From: Hungatella sp. UBA3048
Lineage (GTDB): Bacteria > Bacillota > Clostridia > Lachnospirales > Lachnospiraceae
Length of the DNA stretch: 64,000 bases
Direction: 5' to 3'
NCBI GenBank assembly: GCA_002367105.1
Contig: DFCS01000011.1
Coordinates: 71,168 to 135,167 of the forward strand
Each line of letters begins with the position of its first letter. The stretch's first letter is position 1. The notes below the pieces were generated by a model, which saw only the letters and a list, made by a program, of their open reading frames with translations, made no database searches and was not told the origin of the DNA. Made by a program: the position numbers and the translations under genes. Shown here piece by piece: positions 42,467 to 51,264 of the stretch.

Positions 42467-42469
42467 GCT

Positions 42470-43177
42470 ATGGCTATGTGGAATCCATGGCGAGGCTGCC
42501 ATAAATTCAGTGAAGGCTGCAAGTTTTGTTACATTCATAAGGGTGATTATAAGCGCGGTGTGGACACCGGCAAAATCGTAAAGACAGATAAATTTGCCTC
42601 ACCTGTTGAAAAGAATAAAAAAGGCGAGTATAAAATCAAGTCTGGGCAAGTCGTTTATCTTTGCTTTTCCTCCGATTTTCTGCTGGCTGATGCAGATGCA
42701 TGGCGGGCCGATTGCTGGAAGATGATAAAAGAGCGCTCTGATCTACACTTTTTATTTTTAACGAAGCGTATTGAACGGTTTGCCGACTGTATTCCAAATG
42801 ATTGGGGAGATGGGTACGATAATGTAACAGTTGGCTGCACCATAGAAAATCAAGCTATGGCTGATTTCAGATTATCAATTTTTAGTAAACTTCCAATTAA
42901 GCATAAAAATGTTGTATGCCAGCCGCTTATAGAACAGGTTAATATAGAAAACTATCTGAAAGATGTAGACCTTGTTGTGGTTGGCGGTGAATCGGATTAT
43001 CATGCACGCCCACTGAATTATGACTGGGTTTTATCCATCAGGCAACAATGCATCAATACAAATACTCATTTTGAATTCAGGCAATGCGGTACTCATTTCA
43101 TAAAGGCTGGAAAAAACTATACACTTCCTGTAAGGCAGCTATGCAGTCAGGCAAAAAAGGCAGGAATTAACTGTTAG
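42470..43177 (+). CDS. DUF5131 (phage Gp37/Gp68-like) radical-SAM-like protein
   Basis: The product has 235 residues. The N-terminus MWNPWRGCHKFSEGCKFCYIH has Cys in a CxxxxxxCxxC pattern like a radical-SAM cluster site, followed by YLCFSSDFLLADADAWRADC and the C-terminal VVGGESDYHARPLNYDW. This family is known from phages and mobile elements without a firm function; it may modify a base or RNA. The gene is linked to the ASCH gene with a gap of 3 bases. Confidence 0.75.
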   Translation: MAMWNPWRGCHKFSEGCKFCYIHKGDYKRGVDTGKIVKTDKFASPVEKNKKGEYKIKSGQVVYLCFSSDFLLADADAWRADCWKMIKERSDLHFLFLTKRIERFADCIPNDWGDGYDNVTVGCTIENQAMADFRLSIFSKLPIKHKNVVCQPLIEQVNIENYLKDVDLVVVGGESDYHARPLNYDWVLSIRQQCINTNTHFEFRQCGTHFIKAGKNYTLPVRQLCSQAKKAGINC

Positions 43178-43441
43178 TAAAATAATAGCAAGTAAAATCA
43201 AGCCGTGCTGTCCCTGCTCCTTTATAATAAATGCAGGGCAGGGGTATTGCTTTGACACAGCGTCCGGCAGAATCATTTACATGTATCATAATCCGGAACG
43301 TTTTTTCAAGTATGTCCGTCCAATACAAAAGTAAATGAACTCATTATTTTCTTTCATGAGAAAGCCGAACTGGAAACTACTAATCCTAAATTTATATATT
43401 TTAATTACTCTTTATGAGTAATTATGGGAGAGTTAACATTC

Positions 43442-43479
43442 AAAACGGAAGGTACTGTTTTATGCAGTCCTTCCGTTTT
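43442..43479. terminator. Terminator between convergent cargo and HipA-like genes
   Basis: Arms 43442-43452 (AAAACGGAAGG) and 43469-43479 pair perfectly, with T- and A-rich flanks. It can end both the + strand DUF5131 unit and the - strand HipA-like gene. The rest of 43178-43491 shows nothing further. Confidence 0.75.
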
Positions 43480-43491
43480 CTTTTGATTTGT

Positions 43492-44754
43492 TTAGCGTTC
43501 TATATCCTCATTTTCGGTATTCTCACCGCTGTATGCGGTATTTTCCTTTACATCCGACCGCACATTATCCACAAAAAACTGCGTAGACCGGGAGTTTACA
43601 AGTTCGGTCAGCATTTCTACACGCCTGCGGAGGGCAAAGCATAGAGCATCACACCGGGCGGTGTCAATGAATACGGAGTTTCGTACCAGCTCCCTGAGTT
43701 CCTCGTCAATGTCATAGAGGGCGTTTAAGTCAAGCCAGTCAAAGCTCTGCACCAGCTTGATTTGTTCCTCATGGTCAGACTTAAAGGGCTTGCAGGGAAT
43801 TTTGGCTCCCGCATTGATGAGCGCAGGCGGCTTTGTGAACCACAGGGAAGAACCGCTGTCATAAACCGGAGCGGCACCCAGCCATTCCAGTGTTTCCGCA
43901 TTTCGCACCACACCGAAATTATTTTGATGTCTGTCCTCATTGGCAATCAGGTAATCCAGCACCATCATCCGGTCAAGGGAGTCTGCCATGCCGGGAATGC
44001 CTAGGGCCTCACAGCAGTCCAAATAATGCTGATAAACGGATACATGGTTTTGCTTTTTCTGCGTCTGCATAATGTACCATGCGGTAATCAGCTCGGTCTG
44101 CGGCGTGATGAAGTCTTCGCACACACTGTAAGGGTAATCCTCCTGTATCATCAAAGTATAGGGTACATGGGGAATTCCCAGCCGGTCCATAATCCGGCTT
44201 GCCAATACTTCGTTGTATGGCTCCTGCTGGGTTGCACCGCTGCCGCCCTTAATCAAACACCGTTTTCTGCCAATGACCGCCCATTTCTTTTTCAACCAGC
44301 CGTCCGAGGTGTTGTCGGGGGACATCAGACTGATCCGGTCGCTGGAGGAACCCTTTCCAAACAGGAGGTTCCCAATGTCATCGGAAAAGGCATTCTCAAA
44401 AAAGTTGACCTCCTGCCACTGAATGCCGGAATCCTTTGGACAAATCCAGTATTGATCCGAAAGGCTTAACCCTAAGCATTTATCCAGAAGCGCCTGCGTG
44501 GTAGTCAGGTTCAGCTCTGTCAGGACATGGTGTATTCCGTCACGGCTGGCAGGAATGGCACGGCCTTTCCACCATTCATTGAGGGCCGCCCGGTCAATCA
44601 CACCTTTCCTGACAGGAATGCCTACCGGTAAATGATTTGCATCAAACGCAGTTCCTATGGCAGAAATCGCCCCGGAAGCTGTGTCAAGGGCAAGCTCGGC
44701 CACAGGCACATTTTTGTGCATCAGAATATATTGCTTTGATAATTTTTCCGCCAT
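43492..44754 (-). CDS. HipA-like kinase-fold protein
   Basis: The product has 420 residues; ATG 44754 has AAAGGAGTGG at 8 bases. The HipA-like fold shows RCLIKGGSGATQQEPYNEVLASRI (nucleotide-binding and alpha-C region, two parts), the catalytic loop YLIANEDRHQNNFGVVRN, and APVYDSGSSLW as the DFG-like metal site. HipA kinases phosphorylate tRNA synthetases in toxin-antitoxin pairs, but no HipB-like antitoxin is adjacent, so this may be an orphan with another target. The tail ends EDIER. A good promoter precedes it. Confidence 0.75.
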   Translation of the reverse strand: MAEKLSKQYILMHKNVPVAELALDTASGAISAIGTAFDANHLPVGIPVRKGVIDRAALNEWWKGRAIPASRDGIHHVLTELNLTTTQALLDKCLGLSLSDQYWICPKDSGIQWQEVNFFENAFSDDIGNLLFGKGSSSDRISLMSPDNTSDGWLKKKWAVIGRKRCLIKGGSGATQQEPYNEVLASRIMDRLGIPHVPYTLMIQEDYPYSVCEDFITPQTELITAWYIMQTQKKQNHVSVYQHYLDCCEALGIPGMADSLDRMMVLDYLIANEDRHQNNFGVVRNAETLEWLGAAPVYDSGSSLWFTKPPALINAGAKIPCKPFKSDHEEQIKLVQSFDWLDLNALYDIDEELRELVRNSVFIDTARCDALCFALRRRVEMLTELVNSRSTQFFVDNVRSDVKENTAYSGENTENEDIER

Positions 44755-44781
44755 ATTCACCACTCCTTTCGCTATTTTATA

Positions 44782-44810
44782 ATTTTACCAAATTTTCCGT
44801 ACAAATTCAA
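44782..44810 (-). promoter_or_regulatory. Promoter of the HipA-like gene
   Basis: On the - strand TTGAAT (44810-44805) and TAAAAT (44787-44782) are separated by 17 bases. The start codon is 28 bases further on. Confidence 0.6.
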
Positions 44811-44838
44811 TGCTCTTTGGGTTCCTTTTCACCGCTTT

Positions 44839-45852
44839 TCACCGCTCTGCTTCCTGTTTTAAGTCCGCCTCAGACATGTGGACAACCGCCTGCCGGAAAG
44901 CAAGAAGGTCAAGGTTAAAATCCTTGCTCACCGGCGTTTGTATCATGGTCTTATAGCCCAGCCCGGCAAATTCCTTACAGGCTTTCTGCGCCCGGACCTG
45001 ACCGTGATTATGGGGTGTGCCGTCAGGTAAGGTGCCGTCCCTATCGTTGTCATAGCAGAAAACAATCTCCGTGATTTCAGGATGACTGCTCAAATAGCGG
45101 CGCAGAGCCTTATCTGACAGACAGCCTTCCGCTACCCGATGATCCTGCCGCCATTCAATACCATGCAGTTTGCACAGGGTCGCATGGCTCATCGCATCAA
45201 TAGGAGCCTCAAACTCATAGACACGGTTGGAGGTTCCCACCATGCAAAAGCCGTAGGTCTTATCCGAATTTTCTACATCCTGCCGGAAACCGCTGTCTGC
45301 ACTCGGAGCACGCAAAGCGCAATAGCGCGGCTTCCCGTTTTCATCGTAGCCGACAAAAGCGCAGTTATGAAATGAATATCCGTTTTTCTCCGTCCTTGCG
45401 CCATAAACCTTTCCTTCCTTTATCATGGCGTAGACGATTTCCGCAGCAATGCCGCGCGTCTTGATAAGGTATGCAATCGTGCGGTTAAAATCCTTATCCT
45501 TGGGCGGAAGTATTAAATCGCTCTTGGACTTTTTTGCGCTGGGCGGAATATAATGCTCGGTCAGCTCATAAGCACGGCAACCCAAAATCATTTCCACGGC
45601 GCCCTTAAAATCCTGTCCGAAATAATCCTTTACAAAGTCGATGATGTTTCCTTTACGCTCTGTGGTATAGCAATAATAGCCCCTGCCGTGATTGAAAAGA
45701 TAAAGACCGCCGCTGTTCTTTACATGAACGGAGTGGCGGTCGCCCTTTTCAATCTGAAAGCCGTGCTGGACGGCAAAATCAATCAGGTTCGTGTCAAAGA
45801 CCTGTTTCATCTGTTCCTCGGTAAACGGCATGGGCCTTGACTGTGTTCTCAA
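44839..45852 (-). CDS. DUF3991/TOPRIM primase-like protein
   Basis: The product has 337 residues if TTG 45852 (GGAGG at 8 bases) is used; ATG 45858 is only 3 bases from it. Residues 1-110 form a CHC2-like/DUF3991 part (LIDFAVQHGFQIEKGDRHSV, HGRGYYCYTTERKGNIIDFV). The TOPRIM domain has EAPIDAMSHATL and EIVFCYDNDRDG with the D-x-D metal ligands. Proteins of this kind on ICEs are thought to prime or process the transferred strand. Tail QEAER. Confidence 0.8.
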   Translation of the reverse strand: MRTQSRPMPFTEEQMKQVFDTNLIDFAVQHGFQIEKGDRHSVHVKNSGGLYLFNHGRGYYCYTTERKGNIIDFVKDYFGQDFKGAVEMILGCRAYELTEHYIPPSAKKSKSDLILPPKDKDFNRTIAYLIKTRGIAAEIVYAMIKEGKVYGARTEKNGYSFHNCAFVGYDENGKPRYCALRAPSADSGFRQDVENSDKTYGFCMVGTSNRVYEFEAPIDAMSHATLCKLHGIEWRQDHRVAEGCLSDKALRRYLSSHPEITEIVFCYDNDRDGTLPDGTPHNHGQVRAQKACKEFAGLGYKTMIQTPVSKDFNLDLLAFRQAVVHMSEADLKQEAER

Positions 45853-45869
45853 ATCCATTCACCTCCGTC

Positions 45870-45895
45870 AAAAAACCGCCCTGCAAGCAGGACGG
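45870..45895 (-). terminator. Terminator before the TOPRIM gene
   Basis: On the - strand CCGTCCTGC (45895-45887) and GCAGGGCGG (45884-45876) pair with one G-U, followed by T6. It falls between the 180-residue gene and the TOPRIM gene, overlapping the end of the former. Confidence 0.75.
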
Positions 45896-46438
45896 TCAGC
45901 GTTCCATGTCCATATCTGAATTTTCATTGTGCAAAAGCTCTGCGGTATGCTCCTGAAAGGTTTGCAGAATTTCCTTGATGCCATCTGGCAGTCTATCCTT
46001 AGAAATGTGAATGTCGCCGGAAATGTCCGCCGTGTAACAGTAATCATAGGGCAGATACCTTGCGGTTATTTCACCGGAAAGGGCTTTCGGCAAATCACTG
46101 TTTCCCTGTGAAACCACACCGTATTTACATAAAAATTCAGTTTGGCAATGTTCACCAGAGGATAACAGGTCTATTTTCAGCAGCGCAATCGCTATTTCTC
46201 CGGTATTCTTTCCCTGCACTACGCCGGGAACCACGGCATATTCCTCCTGCATATCACCATGGCCGCAAATCAGCCGGGTATCGCCGTACTGCTCCAGCAT
46301 GGCCGTATGCAAAAGGTTCAAAATACCCTTTGCGTACTCCTTTTCCGCCGTTTGATATGAACGGTCAAGTGCGTTGTAATCAATGAACGGCAGAATGTGC
46401 CCGTTGATATAGTCAATATATTGTTCTAATTTACTCAT
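45896..46438 (-). CDS. ICE protein of unknown function ending in DMER
   Basis: The product has 180 residues; ATG 46438 follows CAGGAGGAAAGC. It has an N-terminal helical part (LEQYIDYINGHILPFIDYNAL) and a central beta-rich region (GEIAIALLKIDLLSSGEHCQTEF). No domain recognised. Its ribosome-binding site lies directly after the stop of the DUF3846 reading frame, indicating coupling. Tail NSDMDMER. Confidence 0.5.
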   Translation of the reverse strand: MSKLEQYIDYINGHILPFIDYNALDRSYQTAEKEYAKGILNLLHTAMLEQYGDTRLICGHGDMQEEYAVVPGVVQGKNTGEIAIALLKIDLLSSGEHCQTEFLCKYGVVSQGNSDLPKALSGEITARYLPYDYCYTADISGDIHISKDRLPDGIKEILQTFQEHTAELLHNENSDMDMER

Positions 46439-46451
46439 GCTTTCCTCCTGC

Positions 46452-47128
46452 TTATCGTTCCATTTCATCACTGCCGCCCAAGAAACCCATCATACGGAGA
46501 ATGTCCTCCATATCATTGCTGATAGGCGGCATGACCTTAATCTCGTATTCAAAGCGGTGCGCTTCTTCATCCGTATACTGCTCCGGCTCTTGAAAACGCT
46601 CGGCATAGTATTGGAGCTGCTTATCGTTCAAAGAAGCATCATTTCCCTCGCCGTCATCCGCACAGATAATGAACGTGCCGCAGATAATATCTCCATCCAG
46701 GCGGCGGTTTCCGGGCAGGCCGTTCAGCTTGCCCTCATCGTTGCAATAGAGGTGGCAATCCGGCTCCGGCAGCGGACCAAACTCAATACAGCCGTCCACC
46801 AGCTTCTGCATTTCCCGGTAGTCATTCTCTATCGCCTAGCATAGGGTGCTTTGCCCGGCTCCACCACCAGCACACGAATTTTATTTTCCTCCTGCTTTTG
46901 TTCAGGCTGGATAATATGAAACTGATCTTCATTTGGTATAAGCGCAAGTGAACGCCCATTCTGCCATGCCATGTGCAGCTGACCTTGGTCATCGATGTGC
47001 TTCACCACACCCTGCAAGCCATCAGGCATATCATGCTCTCCTTCCATGTGGTCAAGCTGAAGGTGTGTGCCGGGCGGGTATTTCTTTTTAATCTGTTCCA
47101 CCTGATAAGGCTTCAAAAATCCCTGCAT
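46452..47128 (-). pseudogene. DUF4314-DUF3846 protein split by a one-base frameshift
   Basis: ATG 47128 behind AAGGAGG begins a DUF4314-type module (PYQVEQIKKKYPPGTHLQLDHM, NGRSLALIPNEDQFHII) that continues into the start of a DUF3846 module (IRVLVVEPGKAPYAR) and then stops at 46829-46831. In the -1 frame the DUF3846 module goes on without loss (AIENDYREMQKLVDGCIE) to GGSDEMER at 46452. One missing G at about 46832-46840 explains the break. Without it the gene would encode about 225 residues. No slippery heptamer is visible, so a mutation or sequencing error is more likely than programmed frameshifting. Confidence 0.75.
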
Positions 47129-47158
47129 TTTGTCCTCCTTTTCCGACATAAAATATTG

Positions 47159-47186
47159 GGGGCATCATCATTGCCGATGATGCCCC
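47159..47186 (-). terminator. Hairpin after the surface-protein gene
   Basis: Perfect 11-bp arms 47159-47169 (GGGGCATCATC) and 47176-47186, 6-base loop; moderate T-content on the - strand (AATATTTTATG). Confidence 0.6.
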
Positions 47187-47202
47187 AAGTGTTGTTTATC
47201 AC

Positions 47203-50200
47203 CTATTCAAAGTAAAATTCCACGCTATATGTGATATTGCTTTTATTATACATGCATGAATGATTGGTGTAATAGTACATTTCAAGTTTTGAATACACGC
47301 CGGGTGTCAGATTACGGGTAAAGGTGATTCCGTTAGAGGTGGTTCCATAATCAAGCTGATCCCAAGCACCTGTTCGAATGTTATATCCACGAACACGACC
47401 AAAATCCTGACCGCTATGCCCTGAAACTGGCGGAACGGTAAAAGTATAGTTTGTTATGGTAGCGCCTTGAATACCCTCCTCAATGATCGTGGAATCAGGG
47501 CCTGTCAATGTCATACCGCCGCCACGGTTAGGATCAGCCACAAAAAAGATGATTGCGGCCCATGATGACTCAGCGCCCGTACTGTCCACCGCTTTGACAC
47601 GCACTACATTTTTTCCAAGGGGATAGGTCCGCGTTTCGGAATTTCGCCCCTCCCACACATAAGTTATTGCATCACCATCGGGATCGGTGGAAGATGCCCG
47701 TATGGTAACCGCTGTTCCAGGTGCCACACTGTTGCCGCTTGGCGTTCTGGTGATTACCGGCGTTGTCGGGGCGGAATTGGAAATCGTAAAGGTTGTTTGC
47801 TCCCACTCCGACACACCCCCGTAACTATCCTTGGCTCTGACCTGTACCGTGTGTGTTCCCGATGGATAATAATTATCGGCGGCCTTATTCTGATATTCAT
47901 AGCTCACGGTGTCGCCATCCGGGTCTGTACTGCTAGCAGAAAGATTTACCAGAAACTTACCGCTTTTCACAGTCCTTGTTACGCTGGCGTGAATTGTCGG
48001 CTTGGAAGGAGCTGCATTGGAAACGGTGAAGGTAGAGGCTGTCCAGTCAGATACGCCGTCAAACTCATCTTTTGCGCGAACCTTAACCGTATGCCTACCA
48101 AGTGCATAGTAGTTATCCGCAGCCTTGCCGTCAAACTCATAGGTAACCGGATCGCCGTCCGGGTCTGTGCTGGCGACAGTCAGGTTTACAAGGAATTTTC
48201 CATTCGAGTAGGTTCGTGTAACATTTGCCGTGAGTGTCGGCTTTGTGGGGGCGCTGTTGGTAACGGTGATTGTCTGAACGGCTGTAAAAGCCCTGTCCAG
48301 TTCATCGGTTATTGTAGCGGTGAGCGTGTAACTACCGGATACATCAACGTGTACCGTACCGCCGTTGTTAGCCAAATCGCCCTTGAAGAACTCGGAAACC
48401 GTAGCAACCTTGCCATCCTTGGTGAGTGTCCAAGCCATAGATTTACCGTTCAGTTTTACATCACTGCCCATATTTACGGCAAAACTCTGCCCGGTGTGAA
48501 TAGTAGATGGCATGGAGAAATTGCAGTTATAAAGGGGATAGATGCTGATTTTCCCACTGTAACTGAACACCCTGCCCAGCGCATCCGTCATAGAGGCGGT
48601 CAGTCGATATTCGCCAACCTTTGGGAAACGGATTTTACCGCCCTGTGCGTTCAGTGTGCCGCTGACTGCCTGATCCAATGGGATAACTTCACCATTTTTC
48701 ATCAGCGTCCATTCCACCGGCAGGACATTGTTGTTGCCCCTTGTACGCAAATCAATCTGCATATCTGTGTAGCCGTTATCAGGCAATTCAAAGGACAGCA
48801 AAAGCACAGGCAGGACTTCAATCTTTCCGCTATTGAAAAGGAATACCCGCCCGGTCGGGTCAGTTACACGGGCCTGCAAATCATACACGCCTGCGCGTTT
48901 GAACCGGATGGAACCGCCGTTATTGGTAAGTTTCCCGTCAACATAGGTGTCCCAATCCTGAAAGCCGTAGGTATTGTCTACATACCATACCGCCGTCAAG
49001 CCCTCCATGTCGGTAAGGACCGTGTTGACCGACAGCATATCATCTGTGTGGACGGCTTCCGCAAGGTCAAAAGCGATGTTTGGAACCGGATGTACCTTGA
49101 CATTTTTACTGTCGGAGAAAGTGCGCCCGGCCTCGTCGGTGACAGCAGCGGTAACGGTGTAATCTCCCTTTTCCGTAAAGCTGATGGTGCCGCCCTCATT
49201 GGTCAGTGTGTTTTCGGCAATCACGGGGATGCCGCCTTTTTCCATGCTCCAAGAAACAGGCAGCGTTCCGGCGTTCGTCAGCTTGACAGAAGCCGCCGCC
49301 GTGCGGTCGGTATGGGTTTCCTTGGTCAGCTCCATGGAAACGGTGATAACGGGATAGACCGTAACCGGGGCCGTGTAGGTAAAGCTGCGCCCCGTATTGT
49401 CCGTAACCGTGGCGGTCAGCTCATAGATGCCCACGGATTTGAAGCGGATTTTACCGCCGTTATCATCGAGTGTTCCCACATAACCATCTGCCAGCGGGAT
49501 TGCTTTCCCGGCCTTCGTCAAGCTCCAAACGGCGCTTAGTCCGTCGGCTTCTTTGAAAGAAGTTTTCACCTCAACCGTTGTATCCGTATGGGTCTTTTCG
49601 GGCAAGTAAAAGCCGGTTTCCGCAACAGGATATACCACAATACTATCCTCATGGGTGTAGGTGCGCTCGGTTTCGTCCGTCAGCGTGGCTTTGAGGATAA
49701 AGCTGCCCTTTTTCAGGAATCGGACAGATCCGCCCTCATTGGTCAGTGTACCCTCCAGTACCTCCGCAAGCGGTACGCTTTTCCCGTTATGGAGAATCGT
49801 CCATTCTGCTTTCTTATCCTGCAATTCGCTGGAAGTGACCGATACTGTGACAGCCTTATCGGTATGAGCGGTTTCCGGCAGGGTAAAGGAAATTGCCGCC
49901 ACCGGGTACACCTTGATTTCTTCTGTGTCAGAGAACACTCTGCCGGATATGTCGGTAACAGCGGCAGTCAGCGCATGAACTCCTTTCTCCTTAAAGCGAA
50001 GGCTTCCGCCTGTGGCATCCGGCGTTCCCTCGGCACAGTCGGAAAGAGCCGTTTCCTGCCCATCCTTGGTAACACTCCAATTTACCGAAAGCTCGCCCAG
50101 CTCCTTGGTTTCTGCGGTAATAACGGCTGGGGTATCCGTATGTGCGGTTTTCGGCACTTGCAGGCTGAGTTCCACAACAGGCAGCACCTCAATATTTGCC

Positions 50201-51264
50201 TTGCCGAAAAACTCCCGGCTGGATTCATCAAAGGCCGTGGCTTTCAAGGTGTATTTCCCTTTGTCCTTTAATTGAATGGAACCGCCTGCATTGGTCAGCG
50301 TACCGGTAACAGTATCCGCCCAGCTTATTTCATTCCCGTCTTTGTAAATATGCCAGTTAAGCTGCTGCTTTACATTCTCGGAAAGCGCGGTGCTGACGGT
50401 AAACGTCTGATCGGTATGGGCATACGGCTCTGCGGTCACGGCAATTTCATACACCGGATAGATGATAACGGTCTTGGTAAAAGTATAGGTACTGCCGCCA
50501 TAGTTCTTTGCGGCAGCGGTAAAAAGGTAGTTTCCGGGTTTCGTAATCGTGATTTTCCCGCCGTTCTTATCCAATGTACCTTTGAGAAAATCACTTTCCT
50601 TGGTGTCACTGCCGTCCTGCGCAACCGCCCATTCCAGCGATTTTACATTGCGCAGGACTGTTTTTATCTCAAATTCCGTCCCGGCATGGCTGTATTCCGG
50701 GGTGATGATTTCTACCGCTGCGGCGGGGTAGCTGACAAGACCACCGCTGGAGCCGCTGTCATCGTCATCATCGGAGCTGTCAGGGGGTGTGGGTTTTACC
50801 GGTTCTGTCGGCTTCACCGGTTTGATGGGATCCGTTGGCTTCACCGGAACCGTGGGAGTTGGTGTAGGCTGCACAGGTGTCACCGGCACAGACGGGTCAG
50901 CCGGTTTCGGCGTTGGAGTAACCGGCTTGGGAGTGACAGACGGCTTAGTGGGCTTTGATGTGCTGTTGTTTTCCTGTCCGTCCTGTATTTCCGTTGATTT
51001 GCCAGCCTCCGGTTTTTCATCAGGGTCAGAAGAATCAGATGAGGTATCAGATTTATTGCTGCTCTCCCTATCTTTGGGGAGAGTCACGGCTTCCTCATCG
51101 GGAAGTGCGATTGGATGATTAGGTTCGTCCGTAACTGCCGGACGGTTATCCGACTGACGGAGCTGCATGGAGCAGCTCCCGATACCGGCGATTAAAATAA
51201 GTAGGGCGATTATGGATAGCACCACAACCACCCTTTTGGTTTGAGGGTTCATTTTTTTCTTCAT
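47203..51264 (-). CDS. Large repeat-rich surface protein (adhesin-like)
   Basis: The product has 1353 residues; ATG 51264 follows GGAGGATTTATA. The N-terminal helix (10-30) ends GIGSC, a possible lipobox with Cys31, so it is a lipoprotein or is membrane-anchored. A Ser/Thr/Pro/Lys spacer (about 100-190, TPTPKP-type) follows. Then come nine repeats of about 80 residues, each with a [YTK]xHTD-like start, a WxxxKDGK centre, GTLTNxGGxIRF and YxLTATVTDxxGR. Three Ig/PKD-like repeats follow (TDPDGDPVTYEF, DPDGDTVSYEY, DPDGDAITYVW) and a C-terminal jelly-like domain (GHSGQDFGRVRGYN). It is probably exposed and helps contact between cells or adhesion. Confidence 0.8.
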   Translation of the reverse strand: MKKKMNPQTKRVVVVLSIIALLILIAGIGSCSMQLRQSDNRPAVTDEPNHPIALPDEEAVTLPKDRESSNKSDTSSDSSDPDEKPEAGKSTEIQDGQENNSTSKPTKPSVTPKPVTPTPKPADPSVPVTPVQPTPTPTVPVKPTDPIKPVKPTEPVKPTPPDSSDDDDDSGSSGGLVSYPAAAVEIITPEYSHAGTEFEIKTVLRNVKSLEWAVAQDGSDTKESDFLKGTLDKNGGKITITKPGNYLFTAAAKNYGGSTYTFTKTVIIYPVYEIAVTAEPYAHTDQTFTVSTALSENVKQQLNWHIYKDGNEISWADTVTGTLTNAGGSIQLKDKGKYTLKATAFDESSREFFGKANIEVLPVVELSLQVPKTAHTDTPAVITAETKELGELSVNWSVTKDGQETALSDCAEGTPDATGGSLRFKEKGVHALTAAVTDISGRVFSDTEEIKVYPVAAISFTLPETAHTDKAVTVSVTSSELQDKKAEWTILHNGKSVPLAEVLEGTLTNEGGSVRFLKKGSFILKATLTDETERTYTHEDSIVVYPVAETGFYLPEKTHTDTTVEVKTSFKEADGLSAVWSLTKAGKAIPLADGYVGTLDDNGGKIRFKSVGIYELTATVTDNTGRSFTYTAPVTVYPVITVSMELTKETHTDRTAAASVKLTNAGTLPVSWSMEKGGIPVIAENTLTNEGGTISFTEKGDYTVTAAVTDEAGRTFSDSKNVKVHPVPNIAFDLAEAVHTDDMLSVNTVLTDMEGLTAVWYVDNTYGFQDWDTYVDGKLTNNGGSIRFKRAGVYDLQARVTDPTGRVFLFNSGKIEVLPVLLLSFELPDNGYTDMQIDLRTRGNNNVLPVEWTLMKNGEVIPLDQAVSGTLNAQGGKIRFPKVGEYRLTASMTDALGRVFSYSGKISIYPLYNCNFSMPSTIHTGQSFAVNMGSDVKLNGKSMAWTLTKDGKVATVSEFFKGDLANNGGTVHVDVSGSYTLTATITDELDRAFTAVQTITVTNSAPTKPTLTANVTRTYSNGKFLVNLTVASTDPDGDPVTYEFDGKAADNYYALGRHTVKVRAKDEFDGVSDWTASTFTVSNAAPSKPTIHASVTRTVKSGKFLVNLSASSTDPDGDTVSYEYQNKAADNYYPSGTHTVQVRAKDSYGGVSEWEQTTFTISNSAPTTPVITRTPSGNSVAPGTAVTIRASSTDPDGDAITYVWEGRNSETRTYPLGKNVVRVKAVDSTGAESSWAAIIFFVADPNRGGGMTLTGPDSTIIEEGIQGATITNYTFTVPPVSGHSGQDFGRVRGYNIRTGAWDQLDYGTTSNGITFTRNLTPGVYSKLEMYYYTNHSCMYNKSNITYSVEFYFE

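Noticed and set aside
46829..46845. Programmed -1 frameshift in the DUF4314-DUF3846 gene
   Set aside because: No slippery heptamer or following structure is visible; a single lost base explains it better.
47800..48260. Regularly repeated DNA that could suggest a CRISPR array
   Set aside because: Repeat units are about 240 bases and diverged, and they encode PKD-like protein modules.
47797..49539. Long + strand open frame (580 codons) opposite the surface-protein gene
   Set aside because: It is antisense to the repeats, has no ribosome-binding site and its composition mirrors the repeated coding strand.
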